Source: Sordaria brevicollis (Eukaryota > Ascomycota > Sordariomycetes > Sordariales > Sordariaceae). Taken from it: a DNA stretch of 64,000 nucleotides. The notes under the pieces are model-generated. The model made no database searches. It was not told the DNA's origin and was given only the letters and a program-made list of their open reading frames with translations. This document shows positions 13,801 to 26,300 of the stretch, in pieces (the stretch's first letter is position 1; the number at the start of each line of letters is the position of its first letter). The DNA lies in NCBI GenBank assembly GCA_033439795.1, contig JAUTDP010000006.1, forward strand, positions 806,001 to 870,000, read 5' to 3'. The translations under genes were made by a program, and so were the position numbers.

Positions 13801-16800
13801 ATATCCTAAAAAGAATTTTACGTCGTATATAAATATTTAGATAATTATTTAATTTCTAATTTTATTTATTTAAATTCGTCCCCTACGGTTATTTTTATAT
13901 TCTTAGCCCGAAAATTAAAGGGTAGCGTACGAATTTATATTAATTATTATAAATTAAATAATATTATAATAAAGAATAAATATCCTATTCCCTTTATCCG
14001 CGAAATAATTAATTCCTTCCATAAAGCGAAGTAATTTAATAAATTTAATATTACTACGGTTTTTAACCGTTTATATATCGCCGAAGGCGACGAATAGAAG
14101 ATTACGTTTATTATTAAATTTAATTTCTTCGAATATTTTATTATAAATTTTAATATAATAGGCGTACTAGCGTCGTTCTAATATTATATTAATTACGTTT
14201 TATTTAATATTTTAAATAAATATATTATAACCTATTTTAACGATATATTTATTTATAGCGGGATTAAGGCGGAATATAAGCGTTACTTCGAAAACGTTAT
14301 AGAAAAGTTTATAAAAATAAATTTAATTATCGATATTTAAAAATACAAATTCTATAAATATAAAATAAAATATTTAGGGTTTATTATTTCTTACGACGGT
14401 TTATATATAGATTTTGAAAAGGTTAACGCTATCGTCGGTTAGGGCGTCCTAAAAATTTTAAAGGATTTTTAGCGTTTTATTAATTTTGTAAATTTTTACC
14501 GTAGGTTTATTAAAGGCTTTTTTAAAATCGTCCAACCCCTTATAATTTTTATATTTTATAATAAATAAATTAACCCTATATTTAAAATTATAATTATAAT
14601 ATTTAAACGTTTAAAGAATATTTTTACTTCGGCCCCTATCCTTATATACTATTACCCTAAACGTTAAATTATTATCGAAATTGATATTTTAAATTAAACG
14701 TCTAATAATATCCTCTCTTAAATTAATAAAGAAGGGAAATATTATTTTATTACCTTCTTTTCGTTTAAATATTCTCCGGCCGAATATAATTACGAAATTT
14801 ATAATAAGGAATTCTTTATTATCGTTAAAGCCTTCGAAGAATAATACCCCGAATTCTAAAGAATTAAGAACGCTATTAAAATTATTATTAATTATAAAAG
14901 CCTTTAATACTTTATAACGACGAAATTCTTTAATTAATAATAAGTTCGGTAATTTAAATTCTTTAACGATTTCTACTTTAAAATTATATACCGCCCGGGC
15001 GCTTATATAATTATCTTTAATACCCTTTCCCGGTTACTTAAAAGTATTTTAACGGATAAATGTAATTTCGGCGACGATTGGGTAACGAATTATATATATA
15101 TTTTATTACCGAAGGAGAATTAGATCGAAAAATTAAATTTTAATAATAATAACGGTAACGACGACGAATAATTTATAAGGCTTTTAATCTTTAATATCGA
15201 ATTATTAATCGATAATTATATTAACGCTATTTACTTCGTTTTACCCAATTCCTTTATAATTATTATTTACTTTTAAAACCCTAATTATAAAAAATTCTTT
15301 AAACGTATTAGGAAATTCGTAAGGGCTATTATAACGGATTACGAAATCCTTTATAACCGGATTTTAATTAATAAATAGGTTTTTATCCCCCTTTATAATA
15401 AAATTCATTTTTAAATTCTTTAGCGTATTTATAATTTAGCGCCTAATAATTATTTAAACCGTTTTAAAATTTATAATTTTATTTAACGGATTTATATTTA
15501 ACTTAATTTATTTAAAAACGTAATTACCTTCGTTTAAAATTATTATTTTTACGCCCGGGTTAAAAATTCTAAATTTACGCCCTTAAGCCTATTCGAATTT
15601 ATATTAATCCTATTTCGTTAATAGTCCGACCTTTTAATAAATTTTATTAACCCCCTTCCCGAAATTAAAAACGGCGGGAGGGCGTATACTTATATTATAA
15701 TAATTATTAATCGTTTAACGAAAATACAATATTATATCCCTATTTATAATTTAATTATTAAAGGAGTCGTTAATGCCTTCCTCCGCGAGATTTACTATTT
15801 ATATAGCACCCCTAATTTTATTATTTCTAACCGCGGCTTTTAATTTATTACTATTTTTTGGCGGGAATTTTATCGATTCTTCGGCGTTTAATAAAAACTT
15901 TCTTTATTTATTTATTTAAAAATTAACGGCTAAATAAAAATCGTAAACGCTTATATCGAATAATATTTATACGTTTTCTATTCTTATTATTGAAATAATT
16001 AATTTATTTAATTACCCTTTACCGAATTTATAGCGAATAATTATATTTTAAAAATTATAAACCTTTCCCCGTTTTTTATTAATTATAATTAATATTCGAA
16101 GATAAATATTAAATCCCTTTAACGTTATAACGCCCTTATATCGCTAATATAATATTAAGAACTATTTAACGTTCGGGTAATTAAAGAGCGTATAGATTAT
16201 ATTACTACTAGGGCCCGCTTATTTATAAAGGAGGCTTAAAAGAAATAGAAGCGTTATATTAATATTTATAGGTCGGACGCCTTAAAATATATAATTGGAA
16301 ATAAAATTTAAATTAATATTAAATATTAAAATTAAGGCCGCCTATCCTTTAAATTAACCGATAAATAAATAAACCTATTTATCGTTAAAAAAATATACCG
16401 CCGGGTAATCGCTTTTATTATAAATATAATATATAAAATCTTCCCTATTTTCTATATTTCCCTCGTCCGGCTTTATTAAGAGGATTTATTTAATTAAGGA
16501 ATTTTTAATAAAATTTTCGATTAATAAATAAAAGGCGCTATCATTTTTAAAATAATACTTAATAAAGAAGAATAATATTTCGAATATATTTTTAATTTTA
16601 TATAATCCTTAAAAGGTAAATTACTCTATAAAATTAAATAACCCCGATTTTACCCGCCGAATTAGCGCCCCGTAAAGGATTTTTAAATTAATATAAACGA
16701 TATTTAGGATTTTTACGCTAAATACCCGTATAAATTAAATTTTAAATTTAATAAGACTTCGAATTTAGTATTAGCGAAAATTAAACGAAATTTTAAAGGA

Positions 16801-16820
16801 ATATAATATAGCTAACGGCT
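13800..16820 (+). pseudogene. Pol region of element D: reverse transcriptase, RNase H, integrase, chromodomain-like end
   Basis: Reverse transcriptase spans about 13920-14330 and carries the family's RxxYPIPxIRE and FN(L)FEY blocks. Its catalytic box at 14233-14244 reads YFND (first Asp of the pair lost by G-to-A). RNase H lies at about 14640-14930. The integrase core at about 15620-16000 keeps the PLPxIKNGGRAYTY block, the INRLTK block (Asp to Asn) and a SNRGF block. A chromodomain-like region with WPxFYPP- and YPYK-type motifs follows at about 16540-16760. Stops are mostly TAA or TAG. The chromodomain call is weaker than the rest. Confidence 0.88.
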
Positions 16821-16841
16821 CGCCCGAGCCTAATTTATTTC

Positions 16842-16943
16842 CTACGTATAAATTATAATACGCCCCCTTAATCTCCTATATATAGATTATAATACATCCT
16901 TATAATCTTTTACGTATATATTATAATATATTTTTATAATCTC
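16842..16943 (+). repeat. 34-bp tandem repeat, three units, in element D
   Basis: Units 16842-16875, 16876-16909 and 16910-16943. All three share ATTATAATA at unit positions 11-19 and a TAATCT block at 28-33; they differ mainly by transitions. It lies just downstream of the end of pol. Confidence 0.85.
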
Positions 16944-17190
16944 TTCCTACGGTTTTAGTTTATAAATTATATAATTATATTATTTAGGCTTTAAATTTTA
17001 TTTTTTTTAATATCTCTTTATAACGAAATATAATAGTAAAATTATATTTTTATTATCGTTTTCCTATCGAAATATTATATTTTTATTAATTATCTTCTAT
17101 TAAAATTTATTATCTCCGAAGCGAAGTTTTAACGTTTTACCGGTTATTTAAACGAAAATTTATATAAAAAAATTACTTATAACTCACGTA

Positions 17191-18400
17191 ATTTCCTCCT
17201 CTTAACGTTCAGGATTAATATTTTCGGTAATATTAATTATATAAATTATTTCCGTTTCGATTACATTATAAAAACGCTTTTTAATAAGAAATTAAATCGA
17301 TTAATTAAGGTCGCTATAAATAAAGCGTATTAATTGGGTTTCTTTTTAATACCGATATTTTTATACAGGAATATTTATAACGGGACGCTTAAGAACCGAC
17401 TATATTAGGGCCTAAATACGTTTATTAGCGATTTTTTTAACGGCGGCGCGCTATAGAATAATTAATATTATATTATATATTCGCTTACCCTTCGATAATA
17501 TATTTATAATATCCTTAGTAGCTTTCTTAGGGTTTAAAAGCCTAAATTCGGCTTTAATAACCGCTTTAATAATATTAAAATATATTAGGAAATTTTTAAT
17601 AGCGACTATAATACGCGTACGTAACGCCTCCTCTTAGACGAAAGTTCTATTAACGTTGCATTTCTAAAATTTAATTAATTAGCGAATTAGGGTAGTAATA
17701 TCAGCTCCGTCGCTAATTATTAGGATAGCGGGTTTATTTCGTTAATAAAACGCTAATTAAAAAAAAAAAAAAAAAAAAAAAAAATTAAATTCACTTTATT
17801 ATAATTCTTTTTATAATTAATATATTTATAGTATTTCTTTTTCTTACTTAGGGGGTAGAGGTATCGAAGCGTTATAGGAATATTACTATTTAAAATAATA
17901 TTTTTAATAATAAATTTTAAATAAATTATATAACCTATACCTTTAGTGGGAATTGCATTAGGATTTTTACGAAGGCGATAGCGAGGAGGTATAATAACGT
18001 TAAAGAAACGCGCGAAATTTTTAAAGAATCTATTTTATTATAAACGAAGGAAGAGTATTTATTGTATAAGGAATTTAGGGAACGCTAAAATTACATTAAT
18101 AAAAATTATAGAAAGGAAAGGAAGGAGAGAAAGAGAATTTAAAAATTTAAAAATTTAATTAAAGTAGGAAGGGAAGAACCGTAAACCTATATATTATTTT
18201 AATTATCCGGATTCGGCCTAGTATAATATTATTTATAACTATTGCGGTAAATAATCGCTAAATTTATTATATTTATTTTAATACGCACAATAATATAAGC
18301 TACCCGTTATTATTACGCTTATAATTTATTAATTAATTTATAAAGGTATCGGTATATTAATTTTATTAATAATTGAAGTTAATTGCGTTTTAGAACCGGG
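17191..18400 (+). other. Extra segment of element D between pol and 3' LTR, with an A26 run
   Basis: About 1.2 kb beyond the usual pol end. It includes an A homopolymer of 26 at 17759-17784, and then less-mutated sequence at about 17940-18180 that reads as highly charged, Arg/Glu/Lys-rich in one plus frame. A possible Cys-rich remnant lies near 18235. I recognise no domain. It could be an additional reading frame of D, captured DNA, or a nested non-LTR insertion ending in the A-run. Confidence 0.4.
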
Positions 18401-18405
18401 GGTAT

Positions 18406-18609
18406 TATTATAGTATTAAATTATCGGCAACGCTCCTTAAGCGTTTTAGTACCGAATTACCAACGGAGTATAGTCGTACCTATAATTATATCTCCACCCT
18501 ATTTATATATATAGTCCGGGAGTAGAATTTTCGCTACTTTCTCTCGATTTTCTCCCCTTCGTATAATAATACGTCTTTTCCAAGCCTCTGCTAGATTAGT
18601 ATCGTAATA
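18406..18609 (+). repeat. 3' LTR of element D (204 bp)
   Basis: Second copy of the D LTR. It follows the G-rich polypurine tract and is followed by the target duplication ATTAA (18610-18614). Confidence 0.93.
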
Positions 18610-18614
18610 ATTAA

Positions 18615-18835
18615 TTAATAAAGTATTTATAATTATAATCGATATATTAGTAATAGTCCTTAACGGATTTATACCCCAATATACCGATAAAAAACGTTAT
18701 ATTAAATTCCTATATCGACGTAAAGTTATACGTAAGCGTTTAACCGGGGACCTAACTCCTATTAAATTTTTTAAAACCTTCCGAATTTTTATTAATTAAT
18801 TATAATTCGGTAGGAATATATTTAAAATCGGCTAT
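18615..18835. other. Short pre-insertion remnant between elements D and A
   Basis: 221 bp of older AT-rich DNA between the right target duplication of D and the left one of A. One plus frame is open for about 40 codons (around 18667-18795) and is basic, which suggests a former coding sequence, but I recognise nothing in it. It should join 10,729 on its left and 37,453 on its right once D and A are removed. Confidence 0.5.
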
Positions 18836-18840
18836 ATTAT

Positions 18841-19147
18841 TATTACAGGCCTAGCCGTAACTACACGTAATTAGCATATTGCTATTACGTACTTATACTC
18901 GTATAGTAGTCGCTTCCTAAAACGTACTACTATACTCGGGATAATCCCGCCCGTACGGGATATTACGTTATTACTTACCGCCTATACAATTAGGGTTACC
19001 TAACCGCGCGTAATTAGCGCGTTCCCGTCGCGCCCTATAAAAAGCAGGCCTCCTACGTATATTTTCTTCCTTTTCCTTTTTCTTCCTTTATATAATTATA
19101 TATATTTATATTTATTATTTACCCTTATATTAATTATCCCTATAATA
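18841..19147 (+). repeat. 5' LTR of element A (307 bp)
   Basis: It starts TATTACAGGCC (TG changed to TA) and ends ATA (from ACA). A CTATAAAAAG TATA-like box lies near 19035. It matches 37141-37447 with no indel; differences seen are transitions. Confidence 0.94.
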
Positions 19148-19400
19148 ATTAATTATACTTTTAAAATAATGCGTTTACGCGTAATTTTATTTTATTTAAA
19201 ATAAGTCGCTTATTTCCCGTTCGCTGTATACGAGCCGTCGAATTAGTATATCTCCTTTATTATTAAATCCTTTTATTTAATTGAATAAGGGAGGGTTTCT
19301 ATATTTAATAAATAAAAAGATTTATAATAATTAAACGATTTTAATTATACCGCTTTCTATATTTTATAATAGCGATAATAACCTTATAATCTTTTCCTTT

Positions 19401-20346
19401 AATAGTACGTTGAATATTCTCCCTAACGCTCCAATTTTTAATATTAATTTTACTAATCTTAATAACGCCGTTATTTTAGAAACTTTATATAATATTACTA
19501 ACAATAATAATAATTTAATTTTTAATATTAATATCGCCCGCGCTATTTTTTACGAGTTTGCTTCCGACGAAAATACTAAGGAGATTTTTATAAATTTCGG
19601 CGACGACGAAGAGCCCCGTTTCGTCCTTTACGATTATTTCGATTACGTTTTTTTAATTATTAAAAAAGCCGCCTTTACGTTTATTATTTTATTATTTAGC
19701 CGCATTTATTAACACTTTTACAACGATTATATATTTATTTACAATTAGAATAATAATTTTATTAATTAATTCGATATAATCTTTATTAACTTTAGAAACC
19801 TTTAGGCGTTATACGTTACTTTTTAAAAGGAATATTCCGATTTTAAAACTTAATATAGTAAATTTAATATTTAAACCGTTATTATATTTTCTAACCCCGG
19901 TAATTCCAACCCCGCTATTTTGGGTATTAATAATACTTATAAATAAATAGTCGCCAACCCCCCCGTTTTTATTAATTTCGAAAAGGACCCCGCTAAGTGT
20001 GTTCGTATTTTCCGCTCTTAATATATAGTTATTTAGACTTAATGGATTTACGACCCGATATTATTTTAGGACGAGCGTTAAAAGATCTTACGTATAATTA
20101 TATTATTCGGCCCCGACTTTAAATTTAGTATTAACGATTTTATTGAAATTATTATAATTGAGAATAATAAAGACGTTTGGGAGTAGAAGACGGGCGCCGA
20201 ATTTATATAATATTTAATTAAGCGTTTCGAAATAATTAATATTAAGTAAGATGCTTAACGTCGCCTAACCGAGTACTACTAGTTTAATAAGAACTTTACC
20301 GATTTCGAGATAGAATTAACGTCTTTAATAACTATTTGCGGCTTAA
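19401..20346 (+). pseudogene. Gag of element A, 5' part
   Basis: A plus-strand frame open from about 19401 to 19711, then continuing in the same phase with occasional RIP stops to the insertion point of B at 20346. The N-terminal part is Asn-rich and the middle is acidic. The frame meets the downstream part (from 31697) without a shift once B and one CTTAA are removed. That continuity, not a conserved motif, is the main evidence that this stretch is Gag. The start codon is uncertain: the first codon I would expect reads TTG at 19410. Confidence 0.75.
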
Positions 20347-20589
20347 TGTTAGATGGTATAAGTTTATAACGTAAAGTCCTTAATGAATTGGATGATTATA
20401 GAATACGATTATTAATTTAAGAGAGAAATCGAATCGAAGTTCGATTTCTCGGCTATTTATTTATATATAGGAGTTAATTTGGGTCGTCCCTAACCCGACT
20501 CTTATAATACTTAAAAGAAAAGGTAAATTTATAACCGATTTAATATCGAATTGTAATTCGTTTCGATTTATTCCCTTTTTCCCTTTATA
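20347..20589 (-). repeat. Left LTR of element B (3' LTR in element orientation, 243 bp)
   Basis: It begins TGTTAGATGG with TG intact and ends ATA (from ACA). It aligns base for base with 31449-31691. Confidence 0.95.
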
Positions 20590-22900
20590 ATTACCCCCTA
20601 CGTTAATTTACTACCGTCCTAGTAATTCGTTTAAATATATACCCTTATTACCTATTCGCTTAAGTTCCGAATTTTATATTATTTATCCTTTATAACCGAT
20701 TTAATTATTTATTTCTTTAATACTATATTTAGTAATTTAAGCGACAATTTCGTTAATATTATTATATATATCGTTTTTATAAATTTTGAATTCTTAATTA
20801 ATAAACGGGCCGTTAACGATATATACGAATATTTTACCATTACGATTATAAACGTTGCGGACATTCTATTTATTATTATTAATATTTTAAATTTTAAAGC
20901 GGTTATCGATTATAATTATTTTAAAGCTAACTTAAGTATAAATTAAATCGGCGTAGGAGTATTACTTAGTTAAATTATACGGTCCTCTAAGGGTATAATC
21001 CTTCGTTATATTTTAGATAATTTAGTAATATTTATTAGCCTATTTATAATTATTAAAACGTAAATAATCTATTAATATTAATTTGAACGCTTATTCTTAC
21101 TTTTCGGCGCCGTCTTTAAAATAATTAATTTCCTCCTATTAGTTTTTATTTTACTCTTCGAAGTATTTAATACATTTAATTAATTTATTGAACGCTTTTT
21201 AATTATAATTCGAAATTATATTTATAATTAATTTAAATAAAAATTAAATTCTAATATGATTATAACCGAAGAGGATACGTTATAGGGTCGAAGTAGTTCG
21301 GCTAATTATAATTATATTAAATAGTTTATTTATAACCGGAGTAATATTTATATTAGAAGTTGTTTTACTATAAATAAAATAGTTATTAAAATCGATTATA
21401 TTTATATTTAAATTTTAATTTAGTTTAAAATTCGGCGACGAATTTACTTCGGAAAACGAATTTATAATTAAGGAGGATTTAAATTGTTTAAAAATCTTAA
21501 AGTTAAAGTCGGAAATAGATTATCTCTTTTTAATTATATAGTCGGTAGTAAAAATTTTAATAAAATTAATCGATTTAATTAAAGTATTTTAAGTAGGGAT
21601 AATAATTCGAATTAGAAGGGCGGTAAAATTTTTAAACTTAATATAATTAATAGTATTAAAAATATTAAAGATTTTAATTTTTAATATCGTTAAAGTATTT
21701 AAAAGAATAACCTTATTAATTTAAGGAATTAAGTTAAGCTTAATTATAATAATAAATTCGTTAATAATATTATTAAGCGGCGAATTACCGAAAACGACGT
21801 TATATAGAATAGCGGGCTATTTAATTAAAGTAATTTATAATTTATTATTTAAAAATAAATTTAATTTTTCGAACGCGCTAGTTTAAAGTTATTTAATAGG
21901 GGTTAATCCCTTTATAATAAACGTTAATTTAAATTCGGTATAACGTATATTGGCTTAAATTCCTTCGGGCTTGGCTTTTAAATTAGAATTAGAAATAACT
22001 TTATTGAATTCGGCCGGGGTTATATTCTTTTTTATTTAATTTTTAAATTTATTAATATTTTCCTTATAAACGTTTTATTTAATTTAGAATTTAAAGTCCT
22101 AACGGGTAAGGTATTTTTATATAATAGTAAAAGCTTTATTATTTACGTCCTTTTTAATAATAATATTAGTATTAAAATTGGCGTCGAATTAGTATATTTA
22201 AATATATTTTTTTAAAACGAAATTTAAAAGAGGTTTAACGTATTATTTATAATTTTTAAATATTTTAGCGTTTTATTCGTATTAAGTTAATTTAAAGTTC
22301 GCTTTATATTAATATACGTAAAAAAATATTTTATAAATTTTTATACCGGTTTTTTTATTTTATTTATTTTATTTACGGAAGGATTTTAATAATTTTATAA
22401 TTTAATATATTACGGTTATTACGACCTAAGTAGCGATATCCGGCTTATAGGGTAAATTTCCTATAATTTTTATAAGGTAGATTCTATCTTTAATCGCGCT
22501 TAAAAATTTAGTAATTTCTTTATAGTATTTCGTTTATAAAATTTAAAAGCTATTAATTGCGTAAATAGTTAAAATTACTTCGGTTCGCTTTCTATTATCG
22601 TTATAAAAGTTGCGAAATATTTTAATCTAATTAAATTATAAATATTTAAAGACGTTCGAATTTTAATTCGATTTACCCGGAATATAATTAATTTAACCTA
22701 GGACGCATTAGCCTTTTTAATTTTATATTTCGCGGATCGCTTTTATAATATTAGAAATAAAAAAGTTAGAGATAATAGGATTATTATTATACGTATGCGT
22801 AATAAAGTGGCGTAAGCGTATTAATTTACTTTAATTTAATATAATTAAATCGTTTGCGGTAATTATTATAATAATTAATTTCGGATTATAGGTTTATTTT
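20590..22900 (-). other. Element B region downstream of pol, no recognisable domain
   Basis: Between the chromodomain ghost and the left LTR lie about 2.3 kb of RIP-degraded sequence in which I see no known domain. Gypsy elements usually need only a short 3' untranslated stretch here, so a third reading frame or captured sequence is possible. The polypurine tract sits at its left end. Confidence 0.5.
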
Positions 22901-23249
22901 AATTATATAATTTAATTAAAGTATTTAAGGATAAGAAGAAATTTAGCCGAAAATTAATTTATACGCGTTAAATATTATAAGGCGGGTCGCGTTATAATTT
23001 ATATATAGTAAATAATTAATACTTAATTATTTTATCAATTTAAAACGAACCGGGTTTAAAGAGGGAAAATACGTCTAATTTCCTTTTTAAGTAGTATATT
23101 ATTTAGATACTATAAACTAATACGGCCAAATCCGGTTCTTCGGGTTTCTTTAATTTATTAAATTAAATAGGGAGCCGCGTTTTATATTCTTTAATTAATT
23201 GCCGATTATTTTCTATAAAGCCTTTTTTTTTAATTATATTATAAGGCTT

Positions 23250-26200
23250 TTAAATATTCGATTCGTAATTATAACTTTTCTATTTTATTTTATAATTAAT
23301 ATGTAATTTATTTTTTATTTAAACCGTTCGCCGTTTTAATAATCGTTCTATTTCGTAAAAATAGAATTAATTATCGTTTTTTTCGATAAATATATAATTT
23401 AACCTATTATTCCTTTTCCTACCGAATAAGTTTTTGCTTTTAGGGTATTTACGAAAGTATATTAAAGAAATTACTTTATAAATCTTTTACGTTTTTAATA
23501 TATTAAATTTGTAAATTAAATCGTTAATTTTATATATTATTTTAAAAGGGCCGATTCTTTATTAACCGAATTTTCGTAAAGGTTCGCCTACGGGGTTATA
23601 CTTTTTATAAAATCGGATTATTATTTTATTTCCGACTTTAAAGGATAAAGGCCGGTATAATTTATTATATAAGAGTTTATATTTTATAACGGCCTAATTT
23701 AGGGCGTCGTTAATTTTTTAATTATATAATTTTTATATCGTTTTAAAGTTGTAGTCTTTTAAATCTTATAGTTTAATAAAGTTTAAAATAATATTAGGCT
23801 TAAAATTGAATATTAATTCGTTCGGGATTAAATTTAATAGGGTAGATAAGGAATTATTTATATTATATTAAAACGTTAATAAAATATTAGGCTAAAATAT
23901 ATCGAAATTCTTAATAGTATAGTATTTAATAGCGAATTCCACTTCCTAATTTCTCCTTTCGTTTTTTCTATTAATTTAGGAATATTATATTGTAATATAT
24001 ATTAATTTATAACCTAATTTATTAAATATAATTTTTTAAATTTCGGATAAGAATTTTAAATTTTAATTATTAATTATTATACGGAATAAGCCCTAATTAT
24101 AAAGTAGTAATATCGTTACGAATTTCTTTACTTAATTTTTCGTTAAATAAATTATCTTCTTTAAAATTAGGATAACTTTCTTATTAAAAGCGTAAACGAT
24201 TATTATAAACGAATTAAAATTTTCTCTTCCCTATATCGTCGATATATAAGGCTATTTGGGTAAACCTATTATAAAATCGATATAAATTATATAATATAGA
24301 ATTAATTTAAGGATTACGGGTTAAAATTAGTTAAGAATCGCTTTACGATTTATTTTTAATTTATTATATTTGGGGTAATAGGAAATATACGTCCTAAATT
24401 AATATAATAACTATATAATTGATAAATCCTCTAATTTTTTCGCTATTTAGGATGGGCCGAAATAATATTTATTATTATAAGCTATTTTAAAAATTAATTT
24501 AAAATAATTATACGGTATATATAATCGAATTGCGCTATTATACGTTTTATAATATAATAGGCCATCTTTAGAGAGTTAATACTTAAAATATCGGTTTTTA
24601 GGGAAATTATAGCGTACGTTTCTTTCGGCGTAAAGTTTTAATTTTTCTATAATTTAAAAATAGTAAACGTTTTCTATATAGCCTTTAACGAAATCCGCTT
24701 TAATTTCGTCCGTTATTTAAATATAAATTAAGTATACGGAATTTTTCTATATATTATTTAATTCGCTAATTTTTAAATTGGGGTAAAATACTTTAAATAA
24801 TAGCCGGGATAGGGTATTTAAAATTATATTAATTTTATTAAAGATATACTATATATCGAAATCGAATTAAAATAGGTAAATTAAAATTATAATTAACTTC
24901 GGATTGAATTTAATTAAATTTATTATTTTTAAGGTAATTTAATAAATAATATTAGCGGTTGCTTTATAATTGGTAAAAACGATTATTAATTTATAATATA
25001 ATTAAATAATTTATTTTATTATTTTATAAACCTATACGAAATAAGCGATTTCGAATTTTATAAGTTAATACCGCTTTTTAACGTTCGAAAACCGCTTACT
25101 ATAAAATATAATTAATTCGATATTTATAATAAGGAAAGATTTACTATTTTAAAAATTATTTTTTAAATAAAAGATAATTAAACCGAAATTAAATTCGAAT
25201 AATATATTAATTTTATAGAACGTTTAACGGCCTAAATAATAATAAAAAAGGATTTACTCTTTATAAAATTAATTTTATAAAATTTTAAAAGCTTTTTTCT
25301 CTTATTAAATAAATTTAAAAGTAACCGTTTTTGTAAATTTTTAGCGAACGGGTTAATTTTTATTCTTTAATATCCTTTTCTCCGCTTTAATTTATATTAT
25401 AAACGTAATTTTACGGTCTTTAAACGGTCCTACTTTTTAAATAAATTAAGGTATGAATTTCTTAAAGAAATTATTAATACCGATATAATATTCAAAATTA
25501 ATTAAATTAATAAATATTTTAATATCCTAAATTATAATAATTCGGTTTTCGATTATTATTAAACCGAATATTAATACTTTATAACTTAAAAGACGAATTA
25601 ATAAATAAATTACGAATAATTTCTTCGTTATAATATTCAAATTAATTTTTTTAAATAATTTTAAAATTATTTTAATATAAATAAAATATTCTTTAGTTAT
25701 ATTATTAAAAACGATAATATCGTCGATATAAATTATTGCGAAAATTTAGTAAGGGTAGAATCGCTTATTTATAAATTTTTAAACGTAAAACGGTAAATTT
25801 TTATAATTTATTAAAACGATATTTAACCTTTCTAAACCTTTAGGGCTAATTAAAATTATTCTATTATAATAATAAAAATAAACGGGGAGTTAATAAAAAA
25901 AGGCTAAATTATCGAAAATATTAATAAAATATTTATTTTATATACGGGCGATAATAGAATTTTAAATTAATAGAGGGTAAGAATCGTTAATAATAACCCT
26001 ATTAATAGATTGCTAATCGATAATAACCTTTATTTTACGTTTATTATTTATTATCTTCTAAATTATAAAATAAAGGTATCCGAAGGGGGTAGAACGCTTT
26101 ATTTATTCTAATTTTCTATCTTCGTACATTTTATTAAGCGTTTTATTCAAAATTTTTATATCTTTTAAACTAAATTAATATAGGCGAAACGCGACCTTTT

Positions 26201-26300
26201 TATAATATTAACTATCGACTAAATCGACGTGTAGTATTTCGTCTTTATCGATAATAATAGTACCAATACCGTTATAAACGTTATACTTATTAATTATTAC
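23250..26300 (-). pseudogene. Pol region of element B: reverse transcriptase, RNase H, integrase, chromodomain
   Basis: Read on the minus strand. Reverse transcriptase is centred on an intact YIDD at 25719-25730 within an AIIYIDDIIVF context. RNase H and integrase follow toward lower coordinates. The integrase C-terminus at about 23,500-23,720 reads clearly in one frame (GDKI-like and KYNPVGEPLRKFG blocks). A chromodomain-like segment follows at about 23,260-23,380, with LLKRRT and HINYKIKW blocks typical of chromoviruses. Stops are RIP-type. The catalytic Asp pair surviving shows that RIP hit unevenly. Confidence 0.88.

Larger units (their letters stand above)
10735..18609 (+). mobile_element. 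Element D: complete RIP-degraded Ty3/gypsy chromovirus-like retrotransposon
   Basis: A 7.9-kb element with two 204-bp LTRs (10735-10938 and 18406-18609, constant offset, no indels) and the 5-bp target duplication ATTAA at 10730-10734 and 18610-18614. A G-rich polypurine tract (about 18396-18405) abuts the 3' LTR, which fixes the plus orientation. Pol reads in order reverse transcriptase, RNase H, integrase and a chromodomain-like end. About 1.5 kb of unexplained sequence lies between pol and the 3' LTR. Coding capacity is destroyed by RIP stops. Confidence 0.95.
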
